Source of the DNA: Microbacterium festucae
GTDB taxonomy: Bacteria; Actinomycetota; Actinomycetes; Actinomycetales; Microbacteriaceae
DNA length: 64,000 nt
Direction of reading: 5' to 3'
Assembly (NCBI RefSeq): GCF_025421715.1
Contig: NZ_JAOEFC010000002.1
Span: 372,001 to 436,000 of the forward strand
In this document: positions 23,431 to 36,234 of the stretch, piece after piece
Position numbering within the stretch: the first letter of the stretch is position 1
Layout of the letters: every line of letters begins with the position of its first letter
The notes under the pieces: generated by a model
Told to the model about the DNA's origin: nothing
Seen by the model: the letters and a program-made list of their open reading frames with translations, nothing else
Databases searched by the model: none
Position numbers and translations under genes: made by a program

Positions 23431-24327
23431 TCAGCGAGCGAGCGAGGCGACCTCGGCGGCGGCGCGCGTCACGTCGTCGTTGACGACGTGGTGGTCGAAC
23501 TCGCCCTGCGAGGCCAGTTCGACCTTCGCCGTCTTGAGGCGCCGGGCGCGCTCCTCCTCGCCCTCGGTGCCCCGGCCGACCAGCCGCTGCACCAGCTCGT
23601 CCCAGCTGGGCGGCAGGAGGAACACGAGGGTGGCGTCGGGGGCGGCGGCGCGCACCTGACGCGCGCCCTGCAGGTCGATCTCGAGCAGCACGGTGCGCCC
23701 CTGCGCGAGGGCCGCGTCGATGGGCGCCTTCGGGGTGCCGTAGCGGAAGCGGTTGTGCACGGTGGCGTGCTCGAGCAGCTCGCCGGCCTCGATCATGCGG
23801 TCGAACTCGGCGTCGTCGACGAAGTAGTAGTGCTCGCCGTCGACCTCGCCGGGGCGGGGCGTGCGCGTGGTGGCCGACACCGACAGCAGGATCTCGGGGT
23901 GGTGGGCGGCGATCGCCGCGGCGACCGTGCCCTTGCCGACGGCCGTGGGGCCGGCCAGCACCACGAGGCGGCTGCGGCCCTCGCGGGGTGTGGGCTCGGG
24001 CCAGCGGCCGTCGAGGAACCGGCGCAGCGCCGCGCGCTGCCGGGCGCCGAGCCCGCCGACGCGCTTGACGGGCGAGATCTCGAGGTCGGCCAGGATGCGG
24101 TCGCGCTTGCCCTCGCCGATGGCGGGGAGGGCGGTGAGGAAGTCGGTGATGCGCATCGTGCCGGCCGCCGAGGCGGGATCGGCGATGGCGCGGCGCAGCA
24201 GCTCCTGCGGGGTGATGACGCGGGTGGCGACGTCGCGCTTCAGGGCGGCGCGTTCGCGTCGCACCGCGACGGCGCGACGAGAGGCCGCGGCGCGGTCGAC
24301 CTCGGGCGGGGTGCGGGAATCAGCCAT
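23431..24327 (-). CDS. gmk: Guanylate kinase fused to an N-terminal mIHF-like domain
   Basis: Phosphorylates GMP to GDP. A normal Gmk has about 190-210 residues; this one has 298. Residues 120-298 are Gmk: P-loop GPTAVGKGT (126-134), GMP-binding RTPRPGEVDGEHYYFV and the lid region. Residues 1-108 resemble actinobacterial integration host factor (mIHF): a basic helix (RRAVAVRRERAALKRDVA), then TDFLTALPAIGEGKRDRI and VKRVGGLGARQRAALRRFL, which matches the helix-two-turn-helix DNA-binding region of mIHF. In mycobacteria mihF is a separate gene directly upstream of gmk, so the fusion joins former neighbours. ATG 24327 was preferred (GGAG 5 bp away); GTG 24339 is possible. Confidence 0.9.
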   Translation of the reverse strand: MADSRTPPEVDRAAASRRAVAVRRERAALKRDVATRVITPQELLRRAIADPASAAGTMRITDFLTALPAIGEGKRDRILADLEISPVKRVGGLGARQRAALRRFLDGRWPEPTPREGRSRLVVLAGPTAVGKGTVAAAIAAHHPEILLSVSATTRTPRPGEVDGEHYYFVDDAEFDRMIEAGELLEHATVHNRFRYGTPKAPIDAALAQGRTVLLEIDLQGARQVRAAAPDATLVFLLPPSWDELVQRLVGRGTEGEEERARRLKTAKVELASQGEFDHHVVNDDVTRAAAEVASLAR

Positions 24328-25159
24328 GGGATCTCCCACGGTACAGCGCCGCGCGCTTCTCGATCCGCGCGGCCACGCCCTCGGGTCCCGCCGAAAGGAT
24401 GCTGCGGCTCTCGCTGGCCAGCACCCCGTCGGCGAACGGGCCGAACACGCGTGCCAGGTCGCCCGGCTCGGCGCCCTGTGCGCCGAACCCGGGGGCCAGC
24501 AGCGGCAGCGTGCGCGCGAACGGTGCGACCAGTCCGCGGGCGGCCAGATCGACCGTCGCGCCGACCACCAGACCCAGCGACGACCAGGCGCCGTCGGCGG
24601 CCTGCGCGTCGAAGGCGGCCACCTCGGCGGCCACCGCCGCCGCCACCGGCACCTCCCCCATGCGCGCCGACTGCAGGGCGGCGGCCTCGGGATTGCTCGT
24701 GGCGGCCAGCACGAAGGCGCCCTTGTCGTGGCGGAGGGCGAAGCGCAGCGTCGAGGCGAGCGCGCCCACGCCCAGGTAGGGGCTCACGGTGAGCGCGTCG
24801 GCCTCCAGCGGCGAGCCGGGCGTCAGCCACGCCGCGGCGTAGGCGTCCATCGTGGTGCCGATGTCGCCGCGCTTGGCGTCGGCGACGACCAGCAGCCCCG
24901 CCGCGCGGGCGGCGGCCAGCACGTCTTCGAGGGCGGCGAAACCGGCCGAGCCGTACCGTTCGAAGAACGACACCTGCGGCTTGACGACACCCACCCGTTC
25001 GGCGGCGGCCTCGACGACCCGCAGGCCGAACTCGCGCGCACCCGCCGCCGTGGCATCCAGCCCCCACTCGGCCAGCAGCGCCTCGTGCGGGTCGATGCCC
25101 ACGCACAGCGGGCCGCGTGCGGCCACCGCCTGCTGCAGGCGTGATCCGAACGCGGTCAT
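24320..25159 (-). CDS. pyrF: Orotidine 5'-phosphate decarboxylase (type 2)
   Basis: Last step of UMP synthesis. The 279-residue length and the signature VVADAKRGDIGTTMDAYAAA (about residues 90-109) mark the longer PyrF group found in actinobacteria; LCVGIDPHEALLAEW is the N-terminal substrate segment. It overlaps gmk by 8 bp and follows carB after 34 bp, at the end of the pyr operon. Confidence 0.95.
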   Translation of the reverse strand: MTAFGSRLQQAVAARGPLCVGIDPHEALLAEWGLDATAAGAREFGLRVVEAAAERVGVVKPQVSFFERYGSAGFAALEDVLAAARAAGLLVVADAKRGDIGTTMDAYAAAWLTPGSPLEADALTVSPYLGVGALASTLRFALRHDKGAFVLAATSNPEAAALQSARMGEVPVAAAVAAEVAAFDAQAADGAWSSLGLVVGATVDLAARGLVAPFARTLPLLAPGFGAQGAEPGDLARVFGPFADGVLASESRSILSAGPEGVAARIEKRAALYRGRSHG

Positions 25160-25193
25160 CGCTTCTCGCTCCCCTTCGTCACGTGGCGCGCGC

Positions 25194-28483
<3,290 letters not shown>

Positions 28484-28484
<1 letters not shown>

Positions 28485-29635
28485 TACTTGCTGGCCTCCA
28501 GGGTGGCGACGACCAGGTCGCGGAATCGGTCGAAGAGGTAGTTGGCGTCGTGCGGGCCGGCGGCGGCCTCGGGGTGGTACTGCACGCTGAAGGCGGGGAT
28601 GTCGAGGGCGCGCAGGCCCTCCACGACGTTGTCGTTGAGGCCCACGTGGCTCACCTCGACGCGGCCGTAGCCGTTCGGGCTGTCGACGGCGCCCTCCAGG
28701 GGCGCGTCGACGGCGAAGCCGTGGTTGTGCGCGGTGATCTCGACGCGGCCGGTCTGCTTGTCGAGCACCGGCTGGTTGATGCCGCGGTGGCCGAAGGGCA
28801 GCTTGTAGGTGCCGAAGCCCAGCGCGCGGCCCAGCAGCTGGTTGCCGAAGCAGATGCCGAAGAACGGCAGCTTCTGGTCGAGCACGGCGCGCAGCAGTTC
28901 GACGTGGTCGTCGGAGGCGGCGGGGTCGCCGGGGCCGTTGGAGTAGAAGACGGCCACGGGGTCGATCGCGCGGATGTCGTCGATGGTGACCGACTGCGGC
29001 AGCACGTGCACGTCGAACCCGCGGGCGGCGAGGTTGTCGACGGTGGCCTGCTTGACGCCGAGGTCGAGCACGGCGAGGTTGCCGATGCGCTCGGCGGTGG
29101 CGGGGGTGACCTCGGCGGCCGACACGGAGACCTGCGCCGAGAGGTTCTGGCCGGCCATGAGCGGGGCCTCCCGCACGATGCGCAGCTGCTCCTCGGCATC
29201 CAGGTCGGCGGCCTCGCCCGAGAAGATGCCGCCGCGCATCGATCCGGCCGAGCGCAGCACGCGGGTGACGGCGCGGGTGTCGATGCCGGAGATGCCGACG
29301 ATGCCGTCGCGCTCGAGGGCGTCGTCGAGCGACTCCTCGGAGCGCCAGTTCGACACCACCCGCGAGGGGTCGCGCACGATGTAGCCGGCCACCCAGATGC
29401 GTCGCGACTCGACGTCTTCGCTGTTCATGCCGGTGTTGCCGATGTGCGGCGCGGTCTGCAGCACGATCTGGCCGGCGTAGGACGGGTCGGTGAGGGTCTC
29501 CTGGTAGCCGGTCATGCCGGTGGAGAAGACGACCTCGCCGAGGGTCGTGCCGCGGGCGCCGTAGGCGCGGCCGGGGTGGCGGGTGCCGTCTTCGAGGACG
29601 AGCACGGCGGGGTCGAGGGACAGGGTGAAGGTCAT
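28484..29635 (-). CDS. carA: Carbamoyl-phosphate synthase small subunit
   Basis: Glutaminase subunit supplying ammonia to CarB. The 383 residues have an N-terminal CarA domain ([21 protein letters not shown]) and a class I amidotransferase domain with nucleophile Cys in [15 protein letters not shown] (about residues 265-279) and the His/Glu dyad in [13 protein letters not shown]. It overlaps the upstream membrane-protein gene by 4 bp and carB by 1 bp. Confidence 0.97.
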
Positions 29636-30141
29636 GCGTCGGTTCCCGTCGGGGTCGGAGCGGGCAGGATCTCGGCGATGGCGGCCACGAGGGCGCCGGT
29701 GGAGATGTCCTGCGGTCGGAGGTAGGTGTCGACGACGGTGTCGCCGATGCGCCAGACCAGGCGCGCGAGGCCGTCCTTCTCCACGACCCGGTCGATCGCG
29801 ACGGTGGCGCGGTCGACGGCGAGGAGGTCGGAGGCGGGGACGAACATGCGCGGCTGGCCGGTGAGGTCGAGCGCCATGCCGCGGTCGGTGAGCACCACGT
29901 CGGCCTTCGAGCGGAACCCGAGGCCGCGGATGGCGAGCCGCTCGAGCGGCTCGTCGTGGCGGGTGGTGGCGACGTAGAGCACGCTGTGCACCGACAGCTC
30001 CGCGGCGCCGGCGGGCGCTTCGCCCACGGGGGCGACGAGGCCGCCGTCGCGGCGCGTGCGGCGGCGCCAGGCCAGCAGCCCGAGGGCCACCAGCACCACG
30101 GCCACGCCCGCCATCACCAGCAGTGCACCCTCGCGGGTCAT
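29632..30141 (-). CDS. Single-pass membrane protein with PH-like domain, pyr operon
   Basis: A 169-residue protein of unknown function. One N-terminal transmembrane helix (about residues 5-25) is followed by basic residues (WRRRTRR) that would keep the rest cytoplasmic. The remainder is a predicted beta-rich PH-like domain with [17 protein letters not shown] and TDRGMALDL. It is locked into the pyrimidine operon: its ATG overlaps the pyrC stop and its end overlaps carA. This position is common in actinobacterial pyr operons, but the role is unknown. It might anchor or tune the pathway enzymes at the membrane; this is inference. Confidence 0.8.
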   Translation of the reverse strand: MTREGALLVMAGVAVVLVALGLLAWRRRTRRDGGLVAPVGEAPAGAAELSVHSVLYVATTRHDEPLERLAIRGLGFRSKADVVLTDRGMALDLTGQPRMFVPASDLLAVDRATVAIDRVVEKDGLARLVWRIGDTVVDTYLRPQDISTGALVAAIAEILPAPTPTGTDA

Positions 30142-31439
30142 GCGTGCACCTCGTCGACGACGTCGCCCTCGGCGACGGTCACGCGGCCGCGGAAGAGCGT
30201 CCAGCGCACCTCGCCGGGCAGCTCCCGGCCGAGGTAGGGCGAGTTCACGCTGCGGCCGCGCAGGTCGGCGACCGAGAACGACCGGGTGGGTGCCGGGTCG
30301 TAGAGGGTCAGCGACGCGGGGCGTCCGACCGTCAGCGGCGTGCCGGCGTCGTCGAGGCGGCCGATGCGGGCCGGGGCGGCCGACATGACCCGGGCCACGT
30401 CGTCCCAGCCGAGCAGTCCGGTGTCGACCATCGCCTGCTGCACGACGCGCAGCGCCGACTCCAGGCCGACCATGCCGTTGGCGGCGGCCTGCCACTCGCA
30501 CGACTTCGCCTCGGCGGGGTGCGGGGCGTGGTCGGTGGCGACGATGTCGATCGTGCCGTCGGCGAGCCCCTCGCGCACCGCCTGCACGTCCTCGTCGCGG
30601 CGCAGCGGCGGGTTGACCTTGAAGCGGGCGTCGTAGCCGCGCACCAGCTCTTCGCTCAGCAGCAGGTGGTGCGGGGTGACCTCCGCGGTGACGTTGACGC
30701 CGCGGCGCTTGGCCCAGCGGATGATGTCGACCGACCCGGCGGTGGAAAGGTGGCACACGTGCAGGCGCGAGCCGACGTGCTCGGCCAGCAGCACGTCGCG
30801 GGCGATGATCGACTCCTCCGCGACGGCGGGCCAGCCGGCCAGTCCGAGCTCGGCCGAGACGGTGCCCTCGTTCATCTGGGCGCCCTCGGTGAGGCGCGGG
30901 TCCTGCGCGTGCTGGGCCACGACACCGTCGAAGGCCTTCACGTACTCCAGCGCCCGGCGCATGATGAGCGGGTCGAAGACGCAGAACCCGTCGTCGCTGA
31001 ACACCCGCACGCGCGCCCGTGACGAGGCCATCGCGCCCAGCTCGGCCAGGCGCTCGCCCTTCTGCCCGACGGTGACGGCGCCGATGGGCTGCACGTGCAC
31101 GAACCCCGCGGCCTCGCCGAGCGCGAGCTCCTGCTCGACGACCCCGGCGGTGTCGGCCACCGGCGAGGTGTTGGGCATGGCGAACACGGTGGTGTAGCCG
31201 CCGGCGGCGGCGGCGCGCGATCCGGTGAGGATCGTCTCGGATGCCTCGTAGCCGGGCTCGCGCAGGTGCGTGTGCAGGTCGACGAGGCCGGGCAGGGCGA
31301 GGAGGCCGTCGGCGTCGACGACGCGGGCGCCGGCCCGCGAGAGGCCGCTGCCGGTCTCGACGATGACGCCGTCCTCGACGATCAGGTCGGTCGCCTGGCC
31401 GCCGGCGATCTGCGCGCCGCGGATGAGGGTCGTGCTCAC
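30138..31439 (-). CDS. pyrC: Dihydroorotase (type I)
   Basis: Zinc amidohydrolase converting carbamoyl aspartate to dihydroorotate. The 433-residue protein has the metal-binding [19 protein letters not shown] (about residues 53-71), the second His in [13 protein letters not shown] and the catalytic Asp in [15 protein letters not shown]. It overlaps pyrB by 4 bp upstream and the membrane-protein gene downstream. Confidence 0.96.
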   Translation of the reverse strand: MSTTLIRGAQIAGGQATDLIVEDGVIVETGSGLSRAGARVVDADGLLALPGLVDLHTHLREPGYEASETILTGSRAAAAGGYTTVFAMPNTSPVADTAGVVEQELALGEAAGFVHVQPIGAVTVGQKGERLAELGAMASSRARVRVFSDDGFCVFDPLIMRRALEYVKAFDGVVAQHAQDPRLTEGAQMNEGTVSAELGLAGWPAVAEESIIARDVLLAEHVGSRLHVCHLSTAGSVDIIRWAKRRGVNVTAEVTPHHLLLSEELVRGYDARFKVNPPLRRDEDVQAVREGLADGTIDIVATDHAPHPAEAKSCEWQAAANGMVGLESALRVVQQAMVDTGLLGWDDVARVMSAAPARIGRLDDAGTPLTVGRPASLTLYDPAPTRSFSVADLRGRSVNSPYLGRELPGEVRWTLFRGRVTVAEGDVVDEVHA

Positions 31440-32401
31440 CGGTGGTCCTCCTCGTTCGTGTCGCGCTCCCCCGCCAGCAGCAGGTACAGCGCCGCCATGC
31501 GCACCGAGACACCGTTGGCGACCTGCTCCAGCACGGTCGAACGCGGTGAGTCGGCGGCGTCGGCAGAGATCTCCAGCCCCCGGTTCATGGGGCCGGGGTG
31601 CATCACAATGCTATCGGCCGGCAGCGCGGCCAGCCGCGCGGCATCCAGCCCCCAGCGGCGGGAATACTCCCGCTCAGTGGGGAAATACGCCGCGTTCATG
31701 CGCTCCAGCTGGATGCGCAGCATCATGAGCGCATCCGGACCGGCCGCCACGGCCTCGTCGAGGTCGTAGACGATGTGGGCCGGCCATGCGCTGACATCCT
31801 GCGGCACGAGGGTGGGCGGGGCGACGAGGGTGACGTCGGCGCCGAGGGTGTGCAGCAGCCACACGTTGGAGCGCGCGACCCGCGAGTGCAGCACGTCGCC
31901 GACGATGGTGACCGCCATGCCGCTGAGGTCGCGGCCGCGGCTGTCGTCGCCGAAGCGGCGCTTGCGCATCGTGAACGCGTCCAGCAGTGCCTGGGTCGGA
32001 TGCTCGTGCGTGCCGTCGCCGGCGTTGACCACGCCCGCGGTGATCCAGCCGCTGGTGGCGAGGGTCTGCGGGGCGCCGGACGCGCCGTGGCGGATGACGA
32101 CGGCATCCGCGCCCATCGCCTGCAGGGTCTGGGCGGTGTCTTGGAGAGACTCCCCCTTGCTCACCGACGAGCCCTTCGCGGAGAAGTTGATGACGTCGGC
32201 CGAGAGGCGCTTGGCGGCGGCCTCGAACGAGATGCGGGTGCGGGTGGAGTCTTCGAAGAACAGGTTGACGACGGTCTTGCCGCGCAGCGTCGGCAGCTTC
32301 TTCACCTCGCGCGACTGCGTGTCGCGCATGTCTTCGGCGACGTCGAGGATGCGGAGGGCGTCGGCGCGGGTGAGCGTCTTGGTGTCGAGCAGATGCCGCA
32401 T
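31436..32401 (-). CDS. pyrB: Aspartate carbamoyltransferase catalytic subunit
   Basis: First committed step of pyrimidine synthesis. The 321 residues contain the carbamoyl-phosphate site [13 protein letters not shown] (about 48-60), [10 protein letters not shown] and [12 protein letters not shown]. No regulatory subunit (pyrI) is present, as usual in actinobacteria. ATG 32401 is used; a GTG three codons upstream that overlaps the pyrR stop is an alternative. Confidence 0.96.
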   Translation of the reverse strand: MRHLLDTKTLTRADALRILDVAEDMRDTQSREVKKLPTLRGKTVVNLFFEDSTRTRISFEAAAKRLSADVINFSAKGSSVSKGESLQDTAQTLQAMGADAVVIRHGASGAPQTLATSGWITAGVVNAGDGTHEHPTQALLDAFTMRKRRFGDDSRGRDLSGMAVTIVGDVLHSRVARSNVWLLHTLGADVTLVAPPTLVPQDVSAWPAHIVYDLDEAVAAGPDALMMLRIQLERMNAAYFPTEREYSRRWGLDAARLAALPADSIVMHPGPMNRGLEISADAADSPRSTVLEQVANGVSVRMAALYLLLAGERDTNEEDHR

Positions 32402-32406
32402 GCCGC

Positions 32407-32940
32407 TCACCGCCCCTCGATCGTGACGGCGTCCTGGCCGTCGACCTCGCGCAGCAGCACGTTGACGCGCTCGTCGCGGGCGCTGGGGAGGTTCTTGCCG
32501 ATGAAGTCGGGGCGGATCGGCAGTTCGCGGTGACCACGGTCGACGAGGATCGCCAGGCGCACGGCGGCGGGGCGGCCGATGTCCTGCAGCGCGTCGAGGG
32601 CGGCGCGGATCGACCGGCCGGAGAAGAGCACGTCGTCCACCAGCACCACGGTGCGCCCGTCGATGCCGCCGGGCGGGATCTGGGTGGGCCGCGGGGTGCG
32701 GGTGGGGTTGCGGTGCAGGTCGTCGCGGTACATCGTCACATCGAGTGCGCCGACCGGCACGGGCCGGCCGCCGAAGTCGGAGACGAGTGCGGCGATGCGT
32801 TCGGCGAGGGCGACCCCGCGGGTGGGGATCCCGAGGACGACCAGATCGTCGGGCCCCTTCTCGGACTCGAGGATCTCGTGGGAGATCCGAGTCAACGCTC
32901 GGGCGATGTCGGGCTCGTGCAGCACGGTTCGCGTGCTCAT
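32407..32940 (-). CDS. pyrR: PyrR bifunctional regulator / uracil phosphoribosyltransferase
   Basis: UMP-sensing RNA-binding regulator of pyr genes with UPRTase activity. The 177 residues show the PRPP motif [18 protein letters not shown] (about residues 98-115), the N-terminal [20 protein letters not shown] and the [12 protein letters not shown] loop. ATG 32940 was selected because GAAGGGAG lies 7-8 bp before it; GTG 32964 gives a longer form. It is the first gene of the pyr operon, and an RNA element matching the PyrR-binding consensus lies in its own leader. Confidence 0.95.
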   Translation of the reverse strand: MSTRTVLHEPDIARALTRISHEILESEKGPDDLVVLGIPTRGVALAERIAALVSDFGGRPVPVGALDVTMYRDDLHRNPTRTPRPTQIPPGGIDGRTVVLVDDVLFSGRSIRAALDALQDIGRPAAVRLAILVDRGHRELPIRPDFIGKNLPSARDERVNVLLREVDGQDAVTIEGR

Positions 32941-32950
32941 CCGCCGCTCC

Positions 32951-32980
32951 CTTCTCCGCCTCACGGGACGGGGTTAAAGG
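32951..32980 (-). promoter_or_regulatory. PyrR-binding RNA element in the pyr leader
   Basis: In the minus-strand transcript, GTCCCGTGAGGC (32958-32969) matches the PyrR-binding consensus RUCCNGNGAGGY. It is flanked by CCG and CGG that can pair to form the stem, and preceded by CCTTTAA. The element ends just before the GAAGGGAG ribosome site of pyrR, so bound PyrR could hide that site. This suggests translational repression in place of terminator-based attenuation. Confidence 0.7.
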
Positions 32981-32999
32981 TTGCTGTGATTGCGGTGCC

Positions 33000-33005
33000 A
33001 CTCTA
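33000..33005 (-). promoter_or_regulatory. -10 element of the pyrR operon
   Basis: TAGAGT on the minus strand, about 60 bp before the pyrR ATG and directly upstream of the PyrR element, so the leader would include that element. The -35 region is not recognisable. Confidence 0.4.
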
Positions 33006-33116
33006 CCGGATCGCCCCGCCCGGATCGGGCCGTCCGCCCGCGTCGAGGTGATTCGCAGGTGGAGGTGATGAGGTATCCGATGGGCCATCGCCGTGCCCGT
33101 TCCGGTCTACGCCCGA

Positions 33117-33122
33117 TACGCT
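33117..33122 (+). promoter_or_regulatory. Possible -10 element of the mevalonate operon
   Basis: TACGCT lies 9 bp before the mevalonate kinase ATG at 33132, close enough for a very short leader or none. No ribosome-binding site is visible in the gap. It is divergent from the pyr promoter about 110 bp away. Confidence 0.35.
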
Positions 33123-33131
33123 CCAACCTGC

Positions 33132-34178
33132 ATGACTTCTTCAGCTTCCCTTGATGCGCCCGCGCCTGCGCGCGGCTTCGCGCACCCCGCGATCGGCCGC
33201 GCGGGCGGCAAGGCGATCCTGTTCGGCGAACATTCCGTGGTCTACGGCCACCCCGCCATCGCGGTGCCGCTGCCCGAGGTGGCCGTGCGCGCCGCGGTGC
33301 AGCTGACCACGGGTGCCGGGCGCCTGCGCAGTGCGCTCTACACCGGGCCGCTCACCCGCGCCCCGCAGCGTCTGCTGCCCACCGTGACCGCCCTGGATGC
33401 CGCGCTGAGCGCGCTCTGCCCGCCGGGCACGTCGGCGCTGCTCGAGGTCGAGAGCGACATCCCCGCCGAGCGGGGGCTCGGCTCCAGCGCCGCCGTCGCC
33501 GCCGCCGTGATCTCGGCGGTGGCCGAGGCCGCGGGCGTCGCCCTCAGCCGCGACGAGCGCTTCGAGCTCATCCAGATCGCCGAGCGGGCCGCCCACGGCC
33601 GCCCCAGCGGACTGGACGCCCGCGCGGTATGCGCCACCCAGCCGCTGTGGTTCCAGGCCGGCGCCGTGCGCGATCTGCCCCTGGGCGCGCCCCTGCACCT
33701 CGTCGTCGCCGACACCGGCGTGCGCGGCCGCACCGGCGAGGCCGTCGCCGCCGTGCGCGAGCGGCTCGCCGCCGACCCCCACGACACCGGCGCCCAGCTG
33801 GGCGAGCTCGGTGCCCTCGCCGACGCCGCCGGCGCGCAGCTGCGGGTGGGAGACCTCCCCGCCGTCGGCGCCGCGATGGACCGGGCCCACGCCGTGCTCG
33901 ACCTGCTGGGTGTCAGCGACCCCGCCCTCGACCGGCTCGCCTCGGCGGCCCGACAGGCCGGCGCGCTGGGCGCCAAGCTCACCGGCGGAGGTCGCGGCGG
34001 CTGCGTCGTGGCCCTCGCCCCCGGCCGGGACGAGGCCGACCGCATCGCCGGTGCGCTGCGCCGCACCGGCGCAGCGGCCGTGTGGACCACCACCGTCCCC
34101 AGGGCGGCCGAGGTCTCCGGCACCGGGGCCGCAGAGCACACCGACAGCGCAGAACGAGCCGTGGAGGCCACCGCATGA
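33132..34178 (+). CDS. mvk: Mevalonate kinase
   Basis: GHMP kinase phosphorylating mevalonate in the isoprenoid pathway. The 348-residue protein has the N-terminal GGKAILFGEHSVVYGHPAIA (about residues 25-44), the ATP-binding PAERGLGSSAAVAAAV (about 112-127) and the C-terminal GAKLTGGGRGGCVVAL. ATG 33132 (MTSSASLD) was preferred over an upstream in-frame ATG because of the -10 spacing. Its stop overlaps the next gene as ATGA. It is the first of six tightly coupled mevalonate-pathway genes. Confidence 0.95.
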   Translation: MTSSASLDAPAPARGFAHPAIGRAGGKAILFGEHSVVYGHPAIAVPLPEVAVRAAVQLTTGAGRLRSALYTGPLTRAPQRLLPTVTALDAALSALCPPGTSALLEVESDIPAERGLGSSAAVAAAVISAVAEAAGVALSRDERFELIQIAERAAHGRPSGLDARAVCATQPLWFQAGAVRDLPLGAPLHLVVADTGVRGRTGEAVAAVRERLAADPHDTGAQLGELGALADAAGAQLRVGDLPAVGAAMDRAHAVLDLLGVSDPALDRLASAARQAGALGAKLTGGGRGGCVVALAPGRDEADRIAGALRRTGAAAVWTTTVPRAAEVSGTGAAEHTDSAERAVEATA

Positions 34179-35134
34179 GCGTCGCGACCGCCGTCGCCCA
34201 TCCCAACATCGCCCTGGTCAAGTATTGGGGCAAGGCGGATGCCGCCCTGAACCTGCCTGCCACCGGCAGCCTGTCGATGACCCTCGACGTCTACCCCACC
34301 ACCACCACGGTGCGCGTCGACCCCGACGCCACCGCCGACACGCTGCGCCTCAACGGCTCGGAGCGCGACGAGCAGGCCACCGGACGGGTGACCCGCTTCC
34401 TCGACGTCGTGCGGGAGCTCGCCGGCAGCACGCACCGCGCCCACGTCGACTCGGTCAACACGGTGCCCTCTGCGGCGGGCCTGGCCTCATCGGCGTCGGG
34501 CTTCGCGGCACTGGCCGGTGCGGCTGCGGCCGCCTACGGCCTCGACCTCGACGCCCGCGCCCTCAGCCGCCTGGCCCGCCGCGGCTCCGGATCGGCGTCG
34601 CGGTCGATCATCCCCGGGTTCGCGGTCTGGCACGCCGGCACCGACGAGGAGTCGTTCGCCGAGCCCCTGCCCGCACCCGACCTGGCGATGGTCATCGCCG
34701 TCGTCGACAGCGGCCACAAGCCGGTCTCCAGCCGCGAGGGCATGCGCCGCACCGTGCTCACGTCGCCGTTCTACCCGGCGTGGGTCACCTCCACCGCCGA
34801 GACCCTGACCGCCGCCGTCACCGCGTGCCGGGAGGGCGACGTCGACCGGCTGGGCCGCATCACCGAGACCAACGCGCTGCGCATGCACGCCGTCATCCAG
34901 GCATCCGACCCGCCCCTGCGCTACCTCACCGCCACGAGCCACGAGATCTTCGACCGCGTCGAGCGGCTGCGCGCCGACGGCGTGGGCGCGTGGGCGACCG
35001 CCGACGCCGGACCCAACGTGGTCGTGCTGTGCCGGGCGGCCGACGCCGAGACGGTGCGCGCCGCCCTGGCGGGACTCGTCGAGCTCGTCGTGGCCCACCC
35101 GGGCCCGGGCATGCGTGTCGTGGAGCGCGCATGA
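34175..35134 (+). CDS. mvaD: Diphosphomevalonate decarboxylase
   Basis: ATP-dependent decarboxylation of mevalonate diphosphate to IPP. The 319 residues show the family signature AHPNIALVKYWGKAD (about 7-21), the phosphate-binding PSAAGLASSASGFAAL (about 96-111) and the catalytic Asp region ATADAGPNVVVL near residue 279. The start overlaps mvk and the stop overlaps the phosphomevalonate kinase gene, both as ATGA. Confidence 0.95.
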   Translation: MSVATAVAHPNIALVKYWGKADAALNLPATGSLSMTLDVYPTTTTVRVDPDATADTLRLNGSERDEQATGRVTRFLDVVRELAGSTHRAHVDSVNTVPSAAGLASSASGFAALAGAAAAAYGLDLDARALSRLARRGSGSASRSIIPGFAVWHAGTDEESFAEPLPAPDLAMVIAVVDSGHKPVSSREGMRRTVLTSPFYPAWVTSTAETLTAAVTACREGDVDRLGRITETNALRMHAVIQASDPPLRYLTATSHEIFDRVERLRADGVGAWATADAGPNVVVLCRAADAETVRAALAGLVELVVAHPGPGMRVVERA

Positions 35135-36234
35135 GCCCCGAGACCATCCAGACCCGCGCCCCCGGCAAGCTGTTCGTCGCCGGCGAGTACGCGGTGGTCA
35201 CCCCTGGCGAGCCGGCGGTGCTGGTGGCCGTCGACCGCTACATCACCGTGCGGCTGACGGCGGCCCAGGATGCCGGACGCATCCACTCCCCCGAGTTCGG
35301 GCGTGCACCGCTGCTGTGGCGCCGCGACGCCGACGGCCTGACCATCGACCGCGACCGACATCCGTACGACTACGTGCTGGCGGCCGTCACCCTCTGCGAA
35401 CGGCTCCGCGCCGAGCGCGGTCTCGCGCCCCGGTTCTACGACCTGCACATCGACAGCGGCCTCGACGACGTGACCGGCCGCAAGTTCGGGCTCGGCTCGT
35501 CGGCGGCGGTGACCGTGGCCGCCGTGCGCGCCATCGACGCGTTCTACGACTTCGGCCTGGACGGGCTCGAGATCTTCCGGCTGTCGCTGCTGGCCACCGT
35601 GCAGGTCGCCCCGCAGGCCTCCGGCGGCGACGTGGCCGCCTCGGCGTTCGGCGGCTGGATCGGCTACCGCTCCCCCGACCGCGCCCTGCTGCGGGCCCGG
35701 TCGGAACAGGGCCCCATCGACGGCCTGCTGCACTCCGACGCCTGGGCCGGGAGCGAGGTCACCCGCCTGCCGCCGCCCGACGCGCTGCGCTTCCTCGTGG
35801 GCTGGACCGGGTCGCCCGCCTCCACCGTGCGCCTCGTCGACGACGTCTCGCGGCAGGTGCGCAGCGGCGAATCGGCCCACGACACCTTCCTGCTGCGCTC
35901 GCGCGCCGTCGTCGACGACCTCTGGCGGGGCCTCCAGCAGGGCGATGACGCGGCCGCGCTGACCGCGGTGCGCGACGCGCGCCGGCTGCTGCAGGGACTC
36001 GGTGCGTCGGCCGGGGTCGCCATCGAGACCGAGCGCCTCGCCGCACTGTGCGACATCGCCGAGGCCGCCGGCGCGGCCGCCAAGCCCTCGGGTGCCGGCG
36101 GCGGCGACTGCGGCATCGTGCTCGCCCCGCCGTCCGCCGACGTCAGCGGCATCCTGCGCGCCTGGGAGGCGCATGACATCCGTCACCTCACCATCGCCGT
36201 CCACCCGCCCCGAGGAGGCGTCCATGAGCAGTGA
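35131..36234 (+). CDS. mvaK2: Phosphomevalonate kinase
   Basis: GHMP kinase making mevalonate diphosphate. The 367 residues begin with the signature APGKLFVAGEYAVVTPGEPA (about 9-28) and contain KFGLGSSAAVTVAAVRA (about 117-133) plus the C-terminal KPSGAGGGDCGIVL. It overlaps mvaD by 4 bp and the IPP isomerase gene by 11 bp. Confidence 0.94.
   Translation: MSPETIQTRAPGKLFVAGEYAVVTPGEPAVLVAVDRYITVRLTAAQDAGRIHSPEFGRAPLLWRRDADGLTIDRDRHPYDYVLAAVTLCERLRAERGLAPRFYDLHIDSGLDDVTGRKFGLGSSAAVTVAAVRAIDAFYDFGLDGLEIFRLSLLATVQVAPQASGGDVAASAFGGWIGYRSPDRALLRARSEQGPIDGLLHSDAWAGSEVTRLPPPDALRFLVGWTGSPASTVRLVDDVSRQVRSGESAHDTFLLRSRAVVDDLWRGLQQGDDAAALTAVRDARRLLQGLGASAGVAIETERLAALCDIAEAAGAAAKPSGAGGGDCGIVLAPPSADVSGILRAWEAHDIRHLTIAVHPPRGGVHEQ

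Noticed and set aside
33093..33131. Upstream ATG giving mevalonate kinase 13 extra residues
   Set aside because: The extra residues match no family feature, and the TACGCT -10 would lie inside the coding region.
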